A stretch of DNA of 64,000 nucleotides from Mitsuaria sp. PDC51 (lineage in GTDB: Bacteria; Pseudomonadota; Gammaproteobacteria; Burkholderiales; Burkholderiaceae_C), in assembly GCF_900113225.1 (NCBI RefSeq), contig NZ_FOZE01000002.1, forward strand, positions 124,001 through 188,000, in the 5' to 3' direction. Positions 35,296 to 44,230 of the stretch are shown piece after piece; position 1 is the first letter of the stretch; each line of letters opens with the position of its first letter. The position numbers and the translations under genes are program-made. The notes beneath the pieces are model-generated. The model was given only the letters and a program-made list of their open reading frames with translations, did not search any database and was not told where the DNA came from.

Positions 35296-36579
35296 TCAGT
35301 CGAACTTGCGCAGGTCCTCGATGACTTTTCCGTCGTTGGGCAGCGCGCCGGCGGCGACGAAGGCCACCTCGCCACGCAGCTTGGTCACCTCGCGCAAGGC
35401 GACGGCCAGCTGGTCCGCCAGGCCCTCGGGGACGGCGCCGTCGGTCTCCACCCGCAGCGTCATCCGGTCCTGCGCCATCTCCCCCTCGACGACCAGCCGC
35501 CCGCGCCGCGCCTGCGGGAAGCGCCGCAGCACCTCGGCGACCTGGCCGGCATGCACGAACATGCCCCGCACCTTGGCGCTCTGGTCGGCGCGCCCCATCC
35601 AGCCCTTGATGCGCAGGTTGGTGCGCCCGGTCGGGCAGCTGCCCGGCAGCACCGCCGACAGGTCGCCGGTGCCGAAGCGGATCAGCGGGTAATCCGGGTT
35701 GAGGGTGGTGACGACGACCTCGCCGACCTCGCCCTCGGGCACGGGGTCGCCGGTGCCGGGGCGGACGATCTCGACGATGACGCCTTCATCCACGACCAGG
35801 CCCTGGCGGGCCGAGGTCTCGTAGGCGATCAGGCCCAGGTCGGCGGTGGCGTAGCACTGGAAGCCGGTCACGCCGCGCTCCACGCACCAGTCGCGCAGCG
35901 CGGCGGGGAAGGCCTCGCCGCTGACCAGCGCCTTGCGCACCGACAGCGGCTGGCCCTGCTCGGCCGCCTTGTCGAGCAGGATCTTAAGGAAGCTGGGCGT
36001 GCCGACGTAGGCATGGGGCCGCAGCTCGGCCATCGCCTGCAGCTGCAGCTCGGTGTTGCCGACGCCGCCGGCGAAGACCGTGCAGCCCAGCGCCTCGGCG
36101 CCGCCTTCCATCATGGCGCCGGCGGGGGTGAGGTGGTAGCTGAAGGAGTTGTGAACCAGGTCGCCGGCGCGCAGCCCGGCCGCGTGCAGCGCGCGTCCGA
36201 CGCGCCAGTAGTCGCGGCCCAGGCCCTCGGGCTCGTAGATCGTGCCCGGCGACTGGAACACGCGGCGCGCGCCGGTGTCGCGCTTCAGGCCGCGCCAGCC
36301 GATGGTCGAGAAGCCGCCGAAGGGCTCGAAGGCGCCGCGCCCGCCGTCGGCGCGCACCGCCTGCTGGCGCGCCAGCAACTCCGACTTGCGCGTCACCGGC
36401 AGCCGGGCCAGCGCGGCGCGGCTGCGGACCTGGTCGGGCTCGACCTCGGCCAGCAGCGCGGCGAAGGCCTCGGTGTGCTGCCGCGCGTTGGCGACCTGGT
36501 GCGGCAGCGCCGCCATCAGGGCGGCCTCGCGGAGCGCGGGATCGCGGGCCTCGAGGGTGTCGTAGAACTCCGCGGCCAT
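35296..36579 (-). CDS. PaaK-like phenylacetate-CoA ligase family enzyme
   Basis: A 427-residue adenylate-forming ligase of the PaaK branch, which activates aromatic or related acids to CoA thioesters. Seen: FSTIGWRGLKRDTGARRVFQSPGT in part in place of the usual Ser/Thr-Gly-rich loop, FQCYATADLG (acyl-binding/ATP motif), PLIRFGTGDLSAVLPG and the C-terminal RIKGWMGRADQSAKVRGMFV hinge. It is the last gene of the liv-type operon; its start overlaps the stop of the 96-codon gene by one base (TGATG). The substrate is inferred to be that of the transporter. Confidence 0.85.
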   Translation of the reverse strand: MAAEFYDTLEARDPALREAALMAALPHQVANARQHTEAFAALLAEVEPDQVRSRAALARLPVTRKSELLARQQAVRADGGRGAFEPFGGFSTIGWRGLKRDTGARRVFQSPGTIYEPEGLGRDYWRVGRALHAAGLRAGDLVHNSFSYHLTPAGAMMEGGAEALGCTVFAGGVGNTELQLQAMAELRPHAYVGTPSFLKILLDKAAEQGQPLSVRKALVSGEAFPAALRDWCVERGVTGFQCYATADLGLIAYETSARQGLVVDEGVIVEIVRPGTGDPVPEGEVGEVVVTTLNPDYPLIRFGTGDLSAVLPGSCPTGRTNLRIKGWMGRADQSAKVRGMFVHAGQVAEVLRRFPQARRGRLVVEGEMAQDRMTLRVETDGAVPEGLADQLAVALREVTKLRGEVAFVAAGALPNDGKVIEDLRKFD

Positions 36580-36869
36580 CACTCGTCCGCCCATTGCGCG
36601 AGCCGGCGCTTGAGGTCGTCCTGGAGCTTGCGCACCTCGGCGGCGCTGCGGCAGGCGCGGGTCTCCCAGTCGGGGCTGCGCATCGGCTTCTTCGCCAGTT
36701 GCGCGCTGATCTGGCCGTCCCCGGCCGACAGCCGGAGGACCTCGCTGCCCTCGAAGCTCCAGCTGTCGCCGCGCTCGATGAGCTGGCGCAGGTCGCGCAG
36801 CGCGCGGCGGAGCTGCACGAGCGCCTCCTCGACCTTGAACGGCGGTGGCGCGAAGAAGTCGTTGTCCAT
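36579..36869 (-). CDS. Small protein of unknown function in the liv-type operon
   Basis: A 96-residue acidic/helical protein starting MDNDFFAPPPFKVEEALVQL. The first half is a long amphipathic helix (LVQLRRALRDLRQLIE), the middle may be a small beta unit (SWSFEGSEVLRLSAGDGQISAQLAKKP) and the end is helical (AAEVRKLQDDLKRRLAQW). There is no signal peptide. AAGGGAG stands before ATG 36869. It lies between livF and the PaaK-like ligase, coupled to the latter. I do not recognise a named family; its place suggests a role in regulating or assembling the ligase. Confidence 0.75.
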   Translation of the reverse strand: MDNDFFAPPPFKVEEALVQLRRALRDLRQLIERGDSWSFEGSEVLRLSAGDGQISAQLAKKPMRSPDWETRACRSAAEVRKLQDDLKRRLAQWADE

Positions 36870-36916
36870 GAACTGCTCTCCCTTGGATCTCCGGTCAGGG
36901 CGCGCGGCGGCGGGCC

Positions 36917-37723
36917 TCAGGCCAGCCAGCGCTTGCGGCGCTTGTAGCTCTTGACGTCGCGGAAGCTCTTGCGGTCGGTGCCGCCCATGCCGAGGTAGAA
37001 CTCGCGCACGTCCTCGTTGTCCCGCAGCGCCTGGGCCTCGCCGTCCATGACGACGCGGCCGTTCTCGAGGATGTAGCCGTAATCGGCGTAGCGCAGCGCC
37101 ATGCTGGTGTTCTGCTCGGCCAGCAGGAAGGTGGTGCGCTCCTTCTGGTTGAGGTCGCGGACGATCTCGAAGACCTCCTCCACGATCTGCGGCGCCAGGC
37201 CCATCGAGGGCTCGTCCAGCAGCACCATCTTCGGATTGGCCATCAGCGCGCGCCCGATCGCGCACATCTGCTGCTCGCCGCCGGAGGTGTAGGCCGCCTG
37301 CGAGCCGCGCCGCGTCTTCAGGCGCGGGAAGTAGGCGTAGACCTTCTCGAGGGTCTCGGCCACCGCGGCCTTGCCGTCCTTGCGGGTGTAGGCGCCGGTC
37401 AGCAGGTTCTCCTCGATCGTCAGGTGCGCGAAGCAGTGACGGCCTTCCATCACCTGGATGACGCCGCGGTCGACCATGGCGGAGGTGGACAGGCGCTCGA
37501 TGCGCTCGCCGCGCAGCTCGATCGAGCCCTTGGTCACCTCGCCGCGCTCGCCGGCGAGCAGGTTGCTCACCGCGCGCAGCGTCGTGGTCTTGCCGGCGCC
37601 GTTGCCGCCGAGCAGCGCCACGATGCGTCCTTCCGGCACCTGCATCGAGACCCCCTTGAGCACGAGGATCACGTGGTTGTAGATGACCTCGATGCCGTTG
37701 ACGTTCAGAAGGACATTGGTCAT
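36917..37723 (-). CDS. livF: Branched-chain-type ABC transporter ATPase LivF
   Basis: A 268-residue cytoplasmic ATPase of the HAAT (hydrophobic amino acid/carboxylate) class. Walker A GGNGAGKTT is near residue 37, the signature TSGGEQQM follows (a T-S-G-G variant of LSGGEQ), and Walker B is MVLLDEPSMGLAP. ATG 37723 (MTNVLLNVNG) fits the family; the open frame upstream is unrelated. It lies 14 bp after the livK-like gene. Confidence 0.93.
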   Translation of the reverse strand: MTNVLLNVNGIEVIYNHVILVLKGVSMQVPEGRIVALLGGNGAGKTTTLRAVSNLLAGERGEVTKGSIELRGERIERLSTSAMVDRGVIQVMEGRHCFAHLTIEENLLTGAYTRKDGKAAVAETLEKVYAYFPRLKTRRGSQAAYTSGGEQQMCAIGRALMANPKMVLLDEPSMGLAPQIVEEVFEIVRDLNQKERTTFLLAEQNTSMALRYADYGYILENGRVVMDGEAQALRDNEDVREFYLGMGGTDRKSFRDVKSYKRRKRWLA

Positions 37724-37737
37724 GGCGCGCTCCGGGC

Positions 37738-39081
37738 TCAGCTCTGGCAGTCCGCCGGGGTGCGGCGGGTGACCTTCTTGTCGCTGGCGTACTTGTCCGC
37801 CGCCGCCTTGACCATCGGCTTGATGATCTGCTCGTCGGCCTGCAGCCAGTCGGAGGAGAAGTTCCACTTGCTGCCGTCCCAGGTGTGGACGCGCGCCCAG
37901 GTGGAGCCCATGTGGTCCTGGCAGGAGGTGGAGATCGGCCGGATCAGGTTGCCCAGGCCGAGCGCGTCGAGCCGCTTCTGGTCGATGGACAGGTTCTCCA
38001 GTCCCCAGCGCACCTGCTCGCCGGTCATCACCTTGCCCTTGCCGAAGCGCTCCTGCGCGCGGCGGATCGCCTCGACGCTGAGCATCGAGATGATCATCCC
38101 GCGCGTGTACAGCACCGAGCCGACCTCGTCCTTGGGCCCGCTGCCCTGGCCCTTCTCATGGACATGCTTGAGGATGTCCTGCATGACCCTGGCCTGCTGG
38201 CCCGAGCCGTTCAGCGCCAGCGCGTTGTAGCCCTTGGCGCCCTCGCCCACGTCCTTGACGTCGGGCTCGGCGCCGGCCCACCACACGCCGTACATCTTCT
38301 CGCGCGGATAGCCGGTGGCCTGGGCCTCCTTCAGCGCGGTCGAGTTCATCACGCCCCAGCCCCACAGCAGCACGTAGTCCGGACGCTGCTGGCGCACCTG
38401 CAGCCAGGCCGACTTCTGCTCGACGCCGGGCGCGGTCACCGGAATCTTCACCAGCTCGAAGCCATGCATCTTCTGCCGCTCCTCCAGCAGCGGGATGGGC
38501 TCCTTGCCGAAGGGCGAGTCGTGATAGACCAGCGCGATCTTCTTGCCCTTGAGCTTGTCGAAGCCGCCCTCCTTCTTCGCCAGGTGCTGGATCAGCATGT
38601 CGGCGGCGGTCCAGTAGCTGCCCATCATCGGGAAATTCCACTTGAAGACATTGCCGTCCTGCGAGGCCGACAGCCCGTAGCCCAGCGTCACCAGCGGGAT
38701 CTTGTCGGTGGGCACCTTGTCGGTCAGCGCGAAGGTGATGCCGGTGGCCTGCGGATCGAAGAGCGATGCGCCCTTGCCCTTGAGCCGCTCGTAGCACTCG
38801 ACGCCCTTGTCGGTGGCGTAGCCGGTCTCGCACTCCTCGAAGGTGATCTTCACGCCGTTGATGCCGCCGTCGCGCGCGTTGATCAGCTTCAGGTAGTCCT
38901 GCTTGCCGTTGGCCCACGGCGTGCCGTTGGGCGCATACGGGCCGGTGCGGTAGACCAGCAGCGGGATGAACTGCTCCTTGGCCTGCGCCAGCGCGGCGCC
39001 CGAGCCGCCCAGCAGGCTGGCCGCGGCGGCCAGCATCAGCGCGGCGCGCGCCGCGATCGTCGAGGTCTTGTGTGGCTTCAT
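37738..39081 (-). CDS. livK: Branched-chain-type ABC transporter periplasmic binding protein (LivK-like)
   Basis: A 447-residue binding protein of the Peripla_BP_6 fold. Residues 1-35 form a signal peptide (MLAAAASLLGGSGAALAQA). The mature protein begins KEQFIPLLVYRTGPYAPNG and contains INGVKITFEECETGYATDKGVECYERL (in part). It is about 70-80 residues longer than E. coli LivK, as is usual for the subgroup with non-amino-acid ligands. There are Cys pairs at the N-lobe (ECETG.. VECYE) and near the end (STSCQDH, ADCQS). It stands between livM and livF. Confidence 0.9.
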   Translation of the reverse strand: MKPHKTSTIAARAALMLAAAASLLGGSGAALAQAKEQFIPLLVYRTGPYAPNGTPWANGKQDYLKLINARDGGINGVKITFEECETGYATDKGVECYERLKGKGASLFDPQATGITFALTDKVPTDKIPLVTLGYGLSASQDGNVFKWNFPMMGSYWTAADMLIQHLAKKEGGFDKLKGKKIALVYHDSPFGKEPIPLLEERQKMHGFELVKIPVTAPGVEQKSAWLQVRQQRPDYVLLWGWGVMNSTALKEAQATGYPREKMYGVWWAGAEPDVKDVGEGAKGYNALALNGSGQQARVMQDILKHVHEKGQGSGPKDEVGSVLYTRGMIISMLSVEAIRRAQERFGKGKVMTGEQVRWGLENLSIDQKRLDALGLGNLIRPISTSCQDHMGSTWARVHTWDGSKWNFSSDWLQADEQIIKPMVKAAADKYASDKKVTRRTPADCQS

Positions 39082-39158
39082 CGGTCTGTCTCCTGGTGGC
39101 ACTCGTGATGCCTTGTTGAATGTGTCGGAACCGGAAGGACTGCGGGGGAACTGCTGAA

Positions 39159-40223
39159 TCAATGCGGGAAGGGCCACAGGCGCAGCTTCTCCTTCGCGAT
39201 CTGCCAGAGCCGCGCGAGGCCGTGCGGCTCGACGATCAGGAAAAACACGATCAGCGCGCCGAAGATCATCGTGGTCAGGTGCGAGGCCAGCGCCGTGTCG
39301 ATCGGGATGCCGAACCAGTACGGCAGGTTGTCCAGCACGATCGGCAGCACCACCAGGAAGGCGGCGCCGAAGAAGGCGCCGGCGATCGAGCCCAGCCCGC
39401 CGATGATGACCATGAACAGCAGCTGGAAGCTGCGGTCGATGGAGAACGCCGCCGGCTCCCACGAGCCCAGGTGGATGAAGGCCCACAGCGCGCCGGCCAC
39501 GCCGACGATGAAGCTGCTGACCGCGAAGGCGCTGAGCTTGGCCGCCATCGGGCGGATGCCGATGACGGCGGCGGCGACGTCCATGTCGCGCATCGCCATC
39601 CAGCTGCGGCCGATGTGCCCGCGCACCAGGTTCTTGGCGATCAGCCCGAACACCAGCACGAAGCCCAGGCAGAACAGGTATTTCTGCACCGGCGTCTCGA
39701 TCGGCATGCCGAGCACCGACAGGCCGGACACGCCGACCGAGCCCGAGGGCGAATCGTTGGTCAGCCACTTGATGCGCAGGAAGGCCCAGTCGCAGAAGAA
39801 CTGCGCGGCCAACGTCGCGACGGCCAGGTACAGGCCGCGGATGCGCAGCGACGGGATGCCGAAGAGCACGCCCACCACCGTGGCGCACAGCCCGCCCAGC
39901 AGGATGGCGGCGACCACCGGCATGCCGTCCACCCGCGCCAGGAAGTTGAAGGCCGCGTAGGCCCCCACCGCCATGAAGCCGCCGGTGCCCAGCGAGATCT
40001 GCCCGCAGTAGCCGACCAGGATGTTCAGGCCCAGCGCCGCCAGCGACAGGATCAGGAAGGGGATGAGGATCGCGCGCAGCAGGTACTCGCTCGCGAGTCC
40101 CGGCACCACGATGACCGCCAGCGCCAGCAGCAGCCCCATGGCCACGCGGTCCTGCGCGATCGGGAAGATCTGCTGGTCCGCGCCGTAGCTCGTCTTGAAC
40201 TGGCCGTTCTCGCGATAGAGCAT
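39159..40223 (-). CDS. livM: Branched-chain-type ABC transporter permease LivM
   Basis: This 354-residue inner-membrane permease shows about nine hydrophobic segments. Conserved LivM features are YCGQISLGTGGFMAVGAY (in part), the loop GRSWMAMRDMDVAAAVIGI and FQLLFMVIIGGLGSIAGAFFGA. ACGGAGAACGAC stands before ATG 40223. Together with LivH it forms the translocation pore. Confidence 0.95.
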   Translation of the reverse strand: MLYRENGQFKTSYGADQQIFPIAQDRVAMGLLLALAVIVVPGLASEYLLRAILIPFLILSLAALGLNILVGYCGQISLGTGGFMAVGAYAAFNFLARVDGMPVVAAILLGGLCATVVGVLFGIPSLRIRGLYLAVATLAAQFFCDWAFLRIKWLTNDSPSGSVGVSGLSVLGMPIETPVQKYLFCLGFVLVFGLIAKNLVRGHIGRSWMAMRDMDVAAAVIGIRPMAAKLSAFAVSSFIVGVAGALWAFIHLGSWEPAAFSIDRSFQLLFMVIIGGLGSIAGAFFGAAFLVVLPIVLDNLPYWFGIPIDTALASHLTTMIFGALIVFFLIVEPHGLARLWQIAKEKLRLWPFPH

Positions 40224-40253
40224 GTCGTTCTCCGTTTCAGGCGTTCGGGCCGT

Positions 40254-41183
40254 TCAGACGCGGTCGATGATCTTCTCGCCGAAGAGGCCCTGCGGCCGCA
40301 CCAGCAGGAAGACCAGCGCCAGCACGTAGGCGAACCAGATCTCGATGCCGCCGCCCAGCGACGGGCCGATGTAGATCTCCGACAGCTTCTCGCCGACGCC
40401 GATGATCAGCCCGCCGATGATGGCGCCCGGCACCGAGGTCAGCCCGCCCAGGATCACCACCGGCAGCGCCTTGAGCGCCACCAGCGAGAGCGAGAACTGC
40501 ACGCCCAGCTTGGAGCCCCAGATGATGCCGGCCACCAGCGCGACGAAGCCCGCCACGCTCCACACGATCACCCAGATGCGCGACAGCGGGATGCCGATCG
40601 ACTGCGCCGCCTGGTGGTCGTCCGCCACCGCGCGCAGCGCGCGGCCGGTGCCGGTGAAGCGGAAGAACAGCGACAGCGCGGCGACCAGCACAGCGGCGAT
40701 CAGCGCGGCCGCCAGGTCCTCCTGGTTGACCATCACGCCGCCCTGGAAGCTCTGCTCCATGAGGAACACCGGGTCCTTGGGCAGCCCCACGTCGATCTTG
40801 TAGATGTCCGAGCCGAACAACGTCTGCCCGAAGCCGTCCAGGAAGTAGGTGATGCCCAGCGTGGCCATCAGCAGCGTGATGCCTTCCTGGTTCACCAGGC
40901 GCGACAGCACCAGCTTCTGGATCAGCCAGGCGACGGCCACCATCAGCGCCATCGCCACCAGGAAGGCCAGCAGGTTGACGGCCAGCTTGCCGCTCAGGCC
41001 GGTCCAGCGCGGGATCCACTCGGCGAAGCGCGCCATCGCCAGCGCCGCGAACAGCACCATCGCGCCCTGCGCGAAGTTGAAGACGCCGCTGGCCTTGAAG
41101 ATGAGCACGAAGCCCAGCGCCACCAGCGAATACAGCATGCCCGTCATCAGGCCGCCGATCAGCGTTTCGAGGAAGAAGCCCAT
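40254..41183 (-). CDS. livH: Branched-chain-type ABC transporter permease LivH
   Basis: A 309-residue permease with the LivH signature FNFAQGAMVLFAAL and GRALRAVADDHQAAQSIGI, the EAA-like cytoplasmic loop. Eight hydrophobic segments are visible. AGGAG stands 7-8 bases before ATG 41183. Followed by livM after 30 bp. Confidence 0.95.
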   Translation of the reverse strand: MGFFLETLIGGLMTGMLYSLVALGFVLIFKASGVFNFAQGAMVLFAALAMARFAEWIPRWTGLSGKLAVNLLAFLVAMALMVAVAWLIQKLVLSRLVNQEGITLLMATLGITYFLDGFGQTLFGSDIYKIDVGLPKDPVFLMEQSFQGGVMVNQEDLAAALIAAVLVAALSLFFRFTGTGRALRAVADDHQAAQSIGIPLSRIWVIVWSVAGFVALVAGIIWGSKLGVQFSLSLVALKALPVVILGGLTSVPGAIIGGLIIGVGEKLSEIYIGPSLGGGIEIWFAYVLALVFLLVRPQGLFGEKIIDRV

Positions 41184-41207
41184 GTCGATCGCTCCTGCGT
41201 CCTGCCG

Positions 41208-42116
41208 TCAATGCGAGGCGCCGAGGTAGGCGCGGATCACGTCCTCGTTGGCGCGGACCTCGTCGGGCCGGCCATCGCCGATCTTGCGGCCGTAGTCCAG
41301 CACCACCACGCGGTCGCTGATGTCCATCACCACGCCCATGTCGTGCTCGATCAGCACGATGGTGGTGCCGAACTCGTCGTTGACGTCCAGGATGAAGCGG
41401 CACATGTCCTGCTTCTCCTCGACGTTCATGCCGGCCATCGGCTCGTCCAGCAGCAGCACCTTGGGCTCCATCGCCAGCGCGCGGCCCAGGTCGACGCGCT
41501 TCTGCAGCCCGTAGGGCAGCCGGCCCACCGGCGTCTTGCGATACGGCTGGATCTCGAGGAAATCGATGATGCGCTCGACGTGCTCGCGGTGCGCGATCTC
41601 CTCACGCTCCGCCGGGCTCCACCACGGATTGCGAAAGGCCTGTGCGAACAGGCCCGTGCGCATGCGCAGGTTGCGGCCGCTCATGATGTTGTCCAGCACG
41701 CTCATGCCCTTGAACAGCGCCAGATTCTGGAAGGTGCGCGCCACGCCCATCTCGGCCATGCGGCGCAGCCGCGTGCGCGGGCTCAGCCGGCGCACGTCCT
41801 CGCCGCGGAACAGCACCCGGCCCTGCTGCGGCTGGTAGACGCCGTTGATGCAGTTCAGCATCGAGCTCTTGCCCGCGCCGTTGGGGCCGATGATGGCGCG
41901 GATCTCGTGCTCGCGGACGTCGAAGCTGATGTCGTTGAGCGCCTTCACGCCGCCGAAGGACAGCGTGATGTTGCTGACTTCCAGGATCACCTCGCCGACA
42001 CGGCGCTGCGCGGCGGGCGACTCGCTCGCGGCGGGCGCGCCCGGATCGGCGACGGCCGCGGCGGCCTGGGCATCCTGGAACAGCGCCGAGCCCGGCGCGG
42101 TGGCGATGGCGCTCAT
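41208..42116 (-). CDS. livG: Branched-chain-type ABC transporter ATPase LivG
   Basis: A 302-residue ATPase. Walker A GPNGAGKSSM, a QKRVDLGRALAMEPKVLLLDEP block with Walker B, and IVLIEHDMGVVMDISDRV are seen (in parts). It has a 40-residue Ala-rich N-terminal extension and a LivG-typical insertion (RNLRMRTGLFAQAFRNPWW). Its signature is YGLQKRV rather than LSGGQ, which is normal for this subgroup. The start shares one base with the stop of the synthetase gene (TGATG). Confidence 0.93.
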   Translation of the reverse strand: MSAIATAPGSALFQDAQAAAAVADPGAPAASESPAAQRRVGEVILEVSNITLSFGGVKALNDISFDVREHEIRAIIGPNGAGKSSMLNCINGVYQPQQGRVLFRGEDVRRLSPRTRLRRMAEMGVARTFQNLALFKGMSVLDNIMSGRNLRMRTGLFAQAFRNPWWSPAEREEIAHREHVERIIDFLEIQPYRKTPVGRLPYGLQKRVDLGRALAMEPKVLLLDEPMAGMNVEEKQDMCRFILDVNDEFGTTIVLIEHDMGVVMDISDRVVVLDYGRKIGDGRPDEVRANEDVIRAYLGASH

Positions 42117-44062
42117 CAGGCGGCCCTCCGGGTGGGCGAGAAGGTGCGGGCCTCCTCGATGCGCAGGTCGGCGGCGACGCTGCCGGTGCGGCCGTCCTCG
42201 AAGCGGACCGCCGTCTCGATGTACTGCGACGGCCGGCCGTCGTAGAGCGCCTCGATCAGCACCCGGTACTTGTCGGCGATCGCGCCGCGGCGGACCTTGC
42301 GGGTGCGGGTGAGCTCGCCGTCGTCGGCATCCAGCTCCTTGTGCAGCACGAGGAAGCGGGTGATCTGGCTGCCGGCCAGACGCTCGTCCTGCGCGAGGTC
42401 GGCGTTGACCTTCTCCACGCAGTCGCGGATCAGCGCGTAGACCTCGGGCTTGCCGGCCAGGTCGGTGTAGCCGGCGTAGGGCAGGTTGCGGCGCTCGGCC
42501 CAGTTGCCGACGGCCTCGAAGTCGATGTTGACGAAGGCGCAGACGCGGTCGCGGCCATCGCCGAAAGCCACCGCCTCCTTCACGAAGGCGAAGAACTTGA
42601 GCTTGTTCTCGACGTACTTGGGCGCGAACATCGCGCCGTCATGCGCGCCGCCGCGCAGCCGGCCGACGTCCTTGGCGCGGTCGATGATCTTCAGGTGGCC
42701 GCCGGCATCGAGGAAGCCCGCGTCGCCGGTGCGGTACCAGCCGTCGGCGCCCAGCACCTCGGCCGTCGCCTCGGGGTTCTTGTAGTAGCCCTTGAGCAGG
42801 CCCGGCGAGCGCACCAGGATCTCGCCGCTCTCGGCGAGCTTGATCTCCACGCCGTCGATGGGCACGCCGACGGTGTCGGACCGGGCCTCGTGGTCGGGCT
42901 GCAGGCAGACGAAGACCGCGGTTTCGGTCGAGCCGTAGAGCTGCTTGAGGTTGATGCCGATCGAGCGGTAGAAGCTGAACAGGTCCGGGCCGATGGCCTC
43001 GCCGGCGGTGTAGGCCACGCGCACCCGCGAGAAGCCCAGCGCGTTGCGCAGCGGCCCGTAGACGGCGAGGTCGCCGAGCCGGTACTTGAAGCGCTCCCAG
43101 CCGCCGACCGGCTGGCCGTCCATCAGCGCGGGCCCGACGCGACGGGCCAGCGCCATGCAGCGGGCGAAGAGCCAGCGCTTGAGCGCGCCGGCGTCCTCCA
43201 TGCGGATCATCACGCTGGTGAGCAGGCCCTCGAAGACGCGCGGCGGCGCGAAGTAGTAGGTCGGGCCGATCTCCTTGAGGTCGATGCTGACGGTGCTGGC
43301 CGACTCGGGGCAGTTGACGACGTAGCCGCAGGCCAGCCACTGCGCATAGCTGAAGATGTTCTGGCCGATCCAGGCGCAGGGCAGGTAGGCCAGCACCTCC
43401 TCGTCGTGGGTGAGGCGGTCGAAGCGCGCGCCCGCCTGCGCGCGGTCGATCAGCGTCGCATGGGTGTGGACCACGCCCTTCGGGTGGCCGGTGGTGCCGG
43501 AGGTGAAGAACATCGCCGCCACGTCCTCGGCGCGGCCGGCCTCGACCTCGCGCTCGAACCAGCCGGGATGGCGCATCGCATGGGCGCGGCCGTCGTCGCA
43601 CAGGCCGTCGATCGAGCCCAGGCCGTCGGCCGCGTAATGGCGCAGGCCGCGCGGATCGTCGAACCAGACGCGGCGCAGCGCCGGGCACTGGTCGCGGATC
43701 TCGAGCAGCTTGTCGACCTGCTCCTGGTCCTCGACGACGGCGAAGGCGACCTCGGCGTTCTGCAGCGGGTAGACGAACTCGGCGGCCACCGCGTCCTGGT
43801 ACAGCGGCACCGGGATCGCGCCCAGCGACTGCGCGGCGAGCATCGCCGCGTACAGCCGCGGCCGGTTCTCGCCGATGACCACCAGATGCTGGCCGCGCGC
43901 CATGCCGGCGGCGGCGAAGCCGTGCGCGAGATCACGCACCAGCGCCGCGAGCCCGGCCCAGTCCAGCGTCTGCCAGATGCCGAGCTCCTTCTCGCGCAGC
44001 GCCGGCGCGCCGGGGCGCTGCCGTGCATGGGCGAGCAGCAAGCGGGGGAAGGTCTGGTCCAC
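42116..44062 (-). CDS. Long-chain acyl-CoA synthetase-like AMP-binding enzyme
   Basis: A 648-residue adenylate-forming enzyme that activates a carboxylic acid with ATP and CoA. The P-loop-like motif MFFTSGTTGHPKGVVH, the substrate/ATP motif LYGSTETAVF, and DGWYRTGDAGFLDAGG with IIDRAKDVGRL are all intact. I chose GTG 44060-44062 because AAGGAGACGACG stands directly before it; an ATG at 44111-44113 would add 17 residues of low similarity. First gene of the operon with livGHMKF and the PaaK-like ligase. The acid could be a fatty, aromatic or alicyclic acid; the sequence alone does not decide. Confidence 0.88.
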   Translation of the reverse strand: MDQTFPRLLLAHARQRPGAPALREKELGIWQTLDWAGLAALVRDLAHGFAAAGMARGQHLVVIGENRPRLYAAMLAAQSLGAIPVPLYQDAVAAEFVYPLQNAEVAFAVVEDQEQVDKLLEIRDQCPALRRVWFDDPRGLRHYAADGLGSIDGLCDDGRAHAMRHPGWFEREVEAGRAEDVAAMFFTSGTTGHPKGVVHTHATLIDRAQAGARFDRLTHDEEVLAYLPCAWIGQNIFSYAQWLACGYVVNCPESASTVSIDLKEIGPTYYFAPPRVFEGLLTSVMIRMEDAGALKRWLFARCMALARRVGPALMDGQPVGGWERFKYRLGDLAVYGPLRNALGFSRVRVAYTAGEAIGPDLFSFYRSIGINLKQLYGSTETAVFVCLQPDHEARSDTVGVPIDGVEIKLAESGEILVRSPGLLKGYYKNPEATAEVLGADGWYRTGDAGFLDAGGHLKIIDRAKDVGRLRGGAHDGAMFAPKYVENKLKFFAFVKEAVAFGDGRDRVCAFVNIDFEAVGNWAERRNLPYAGYTDLAGKPEVYALIRDCVEKVNADLAQDERLAGSQITRFLVLHKELDADDGELTRTRKVRRGAIADKYRVLIEALYDGRPSQYIETAVRFEDGRTGSVAADLRIEEARTFSPTRRAA

Positions 44063-44157
44063 CGTCGTCTCCTTGTGGTCCCCGCTGTCGCCGTCTCTGG
44101 TGGAGGCGCTCATGCCGCGGGGTAAATGGACTGTAGGCCGGCTCATTGACGCCGTGT

Positions 44158-44173
44158 TGTCGTTGCGACGACA
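44158..44173. promoter_or_regulatory. Candidate operator for the Crp/Fnr regulator, TGTCGT-N4-ACGACA
   Basis: A perfect inverted repeat with 6-bp arms and 4-bp spacer lies in the 168-bp divergent region. It is 96 bp before the synthetase start and 58 bp before the regulator start. The half-site spacing is that of FNR-type boxes (TTGAT-N4-ATCAA), with a different half-site. It is the natural binding site of the regulator encoded next to it. Confidence 0.6.
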
Positions 44174-44230
44174 TTCCTAGGGAGAGTTCGGGGCAGCGTT
44201 TTCCCCAGGGGGGCGCGTCAGGCTGTTGTC

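Noticed and set aside
39120-42245. A 1041-codon open frame on the plus strand through the liv genes
   Set aside because: It is antisense to four well-supported genes, is rich in His, Gln, Arg and Asp as expected from reverse reading of high-GC codons, and matches no family.
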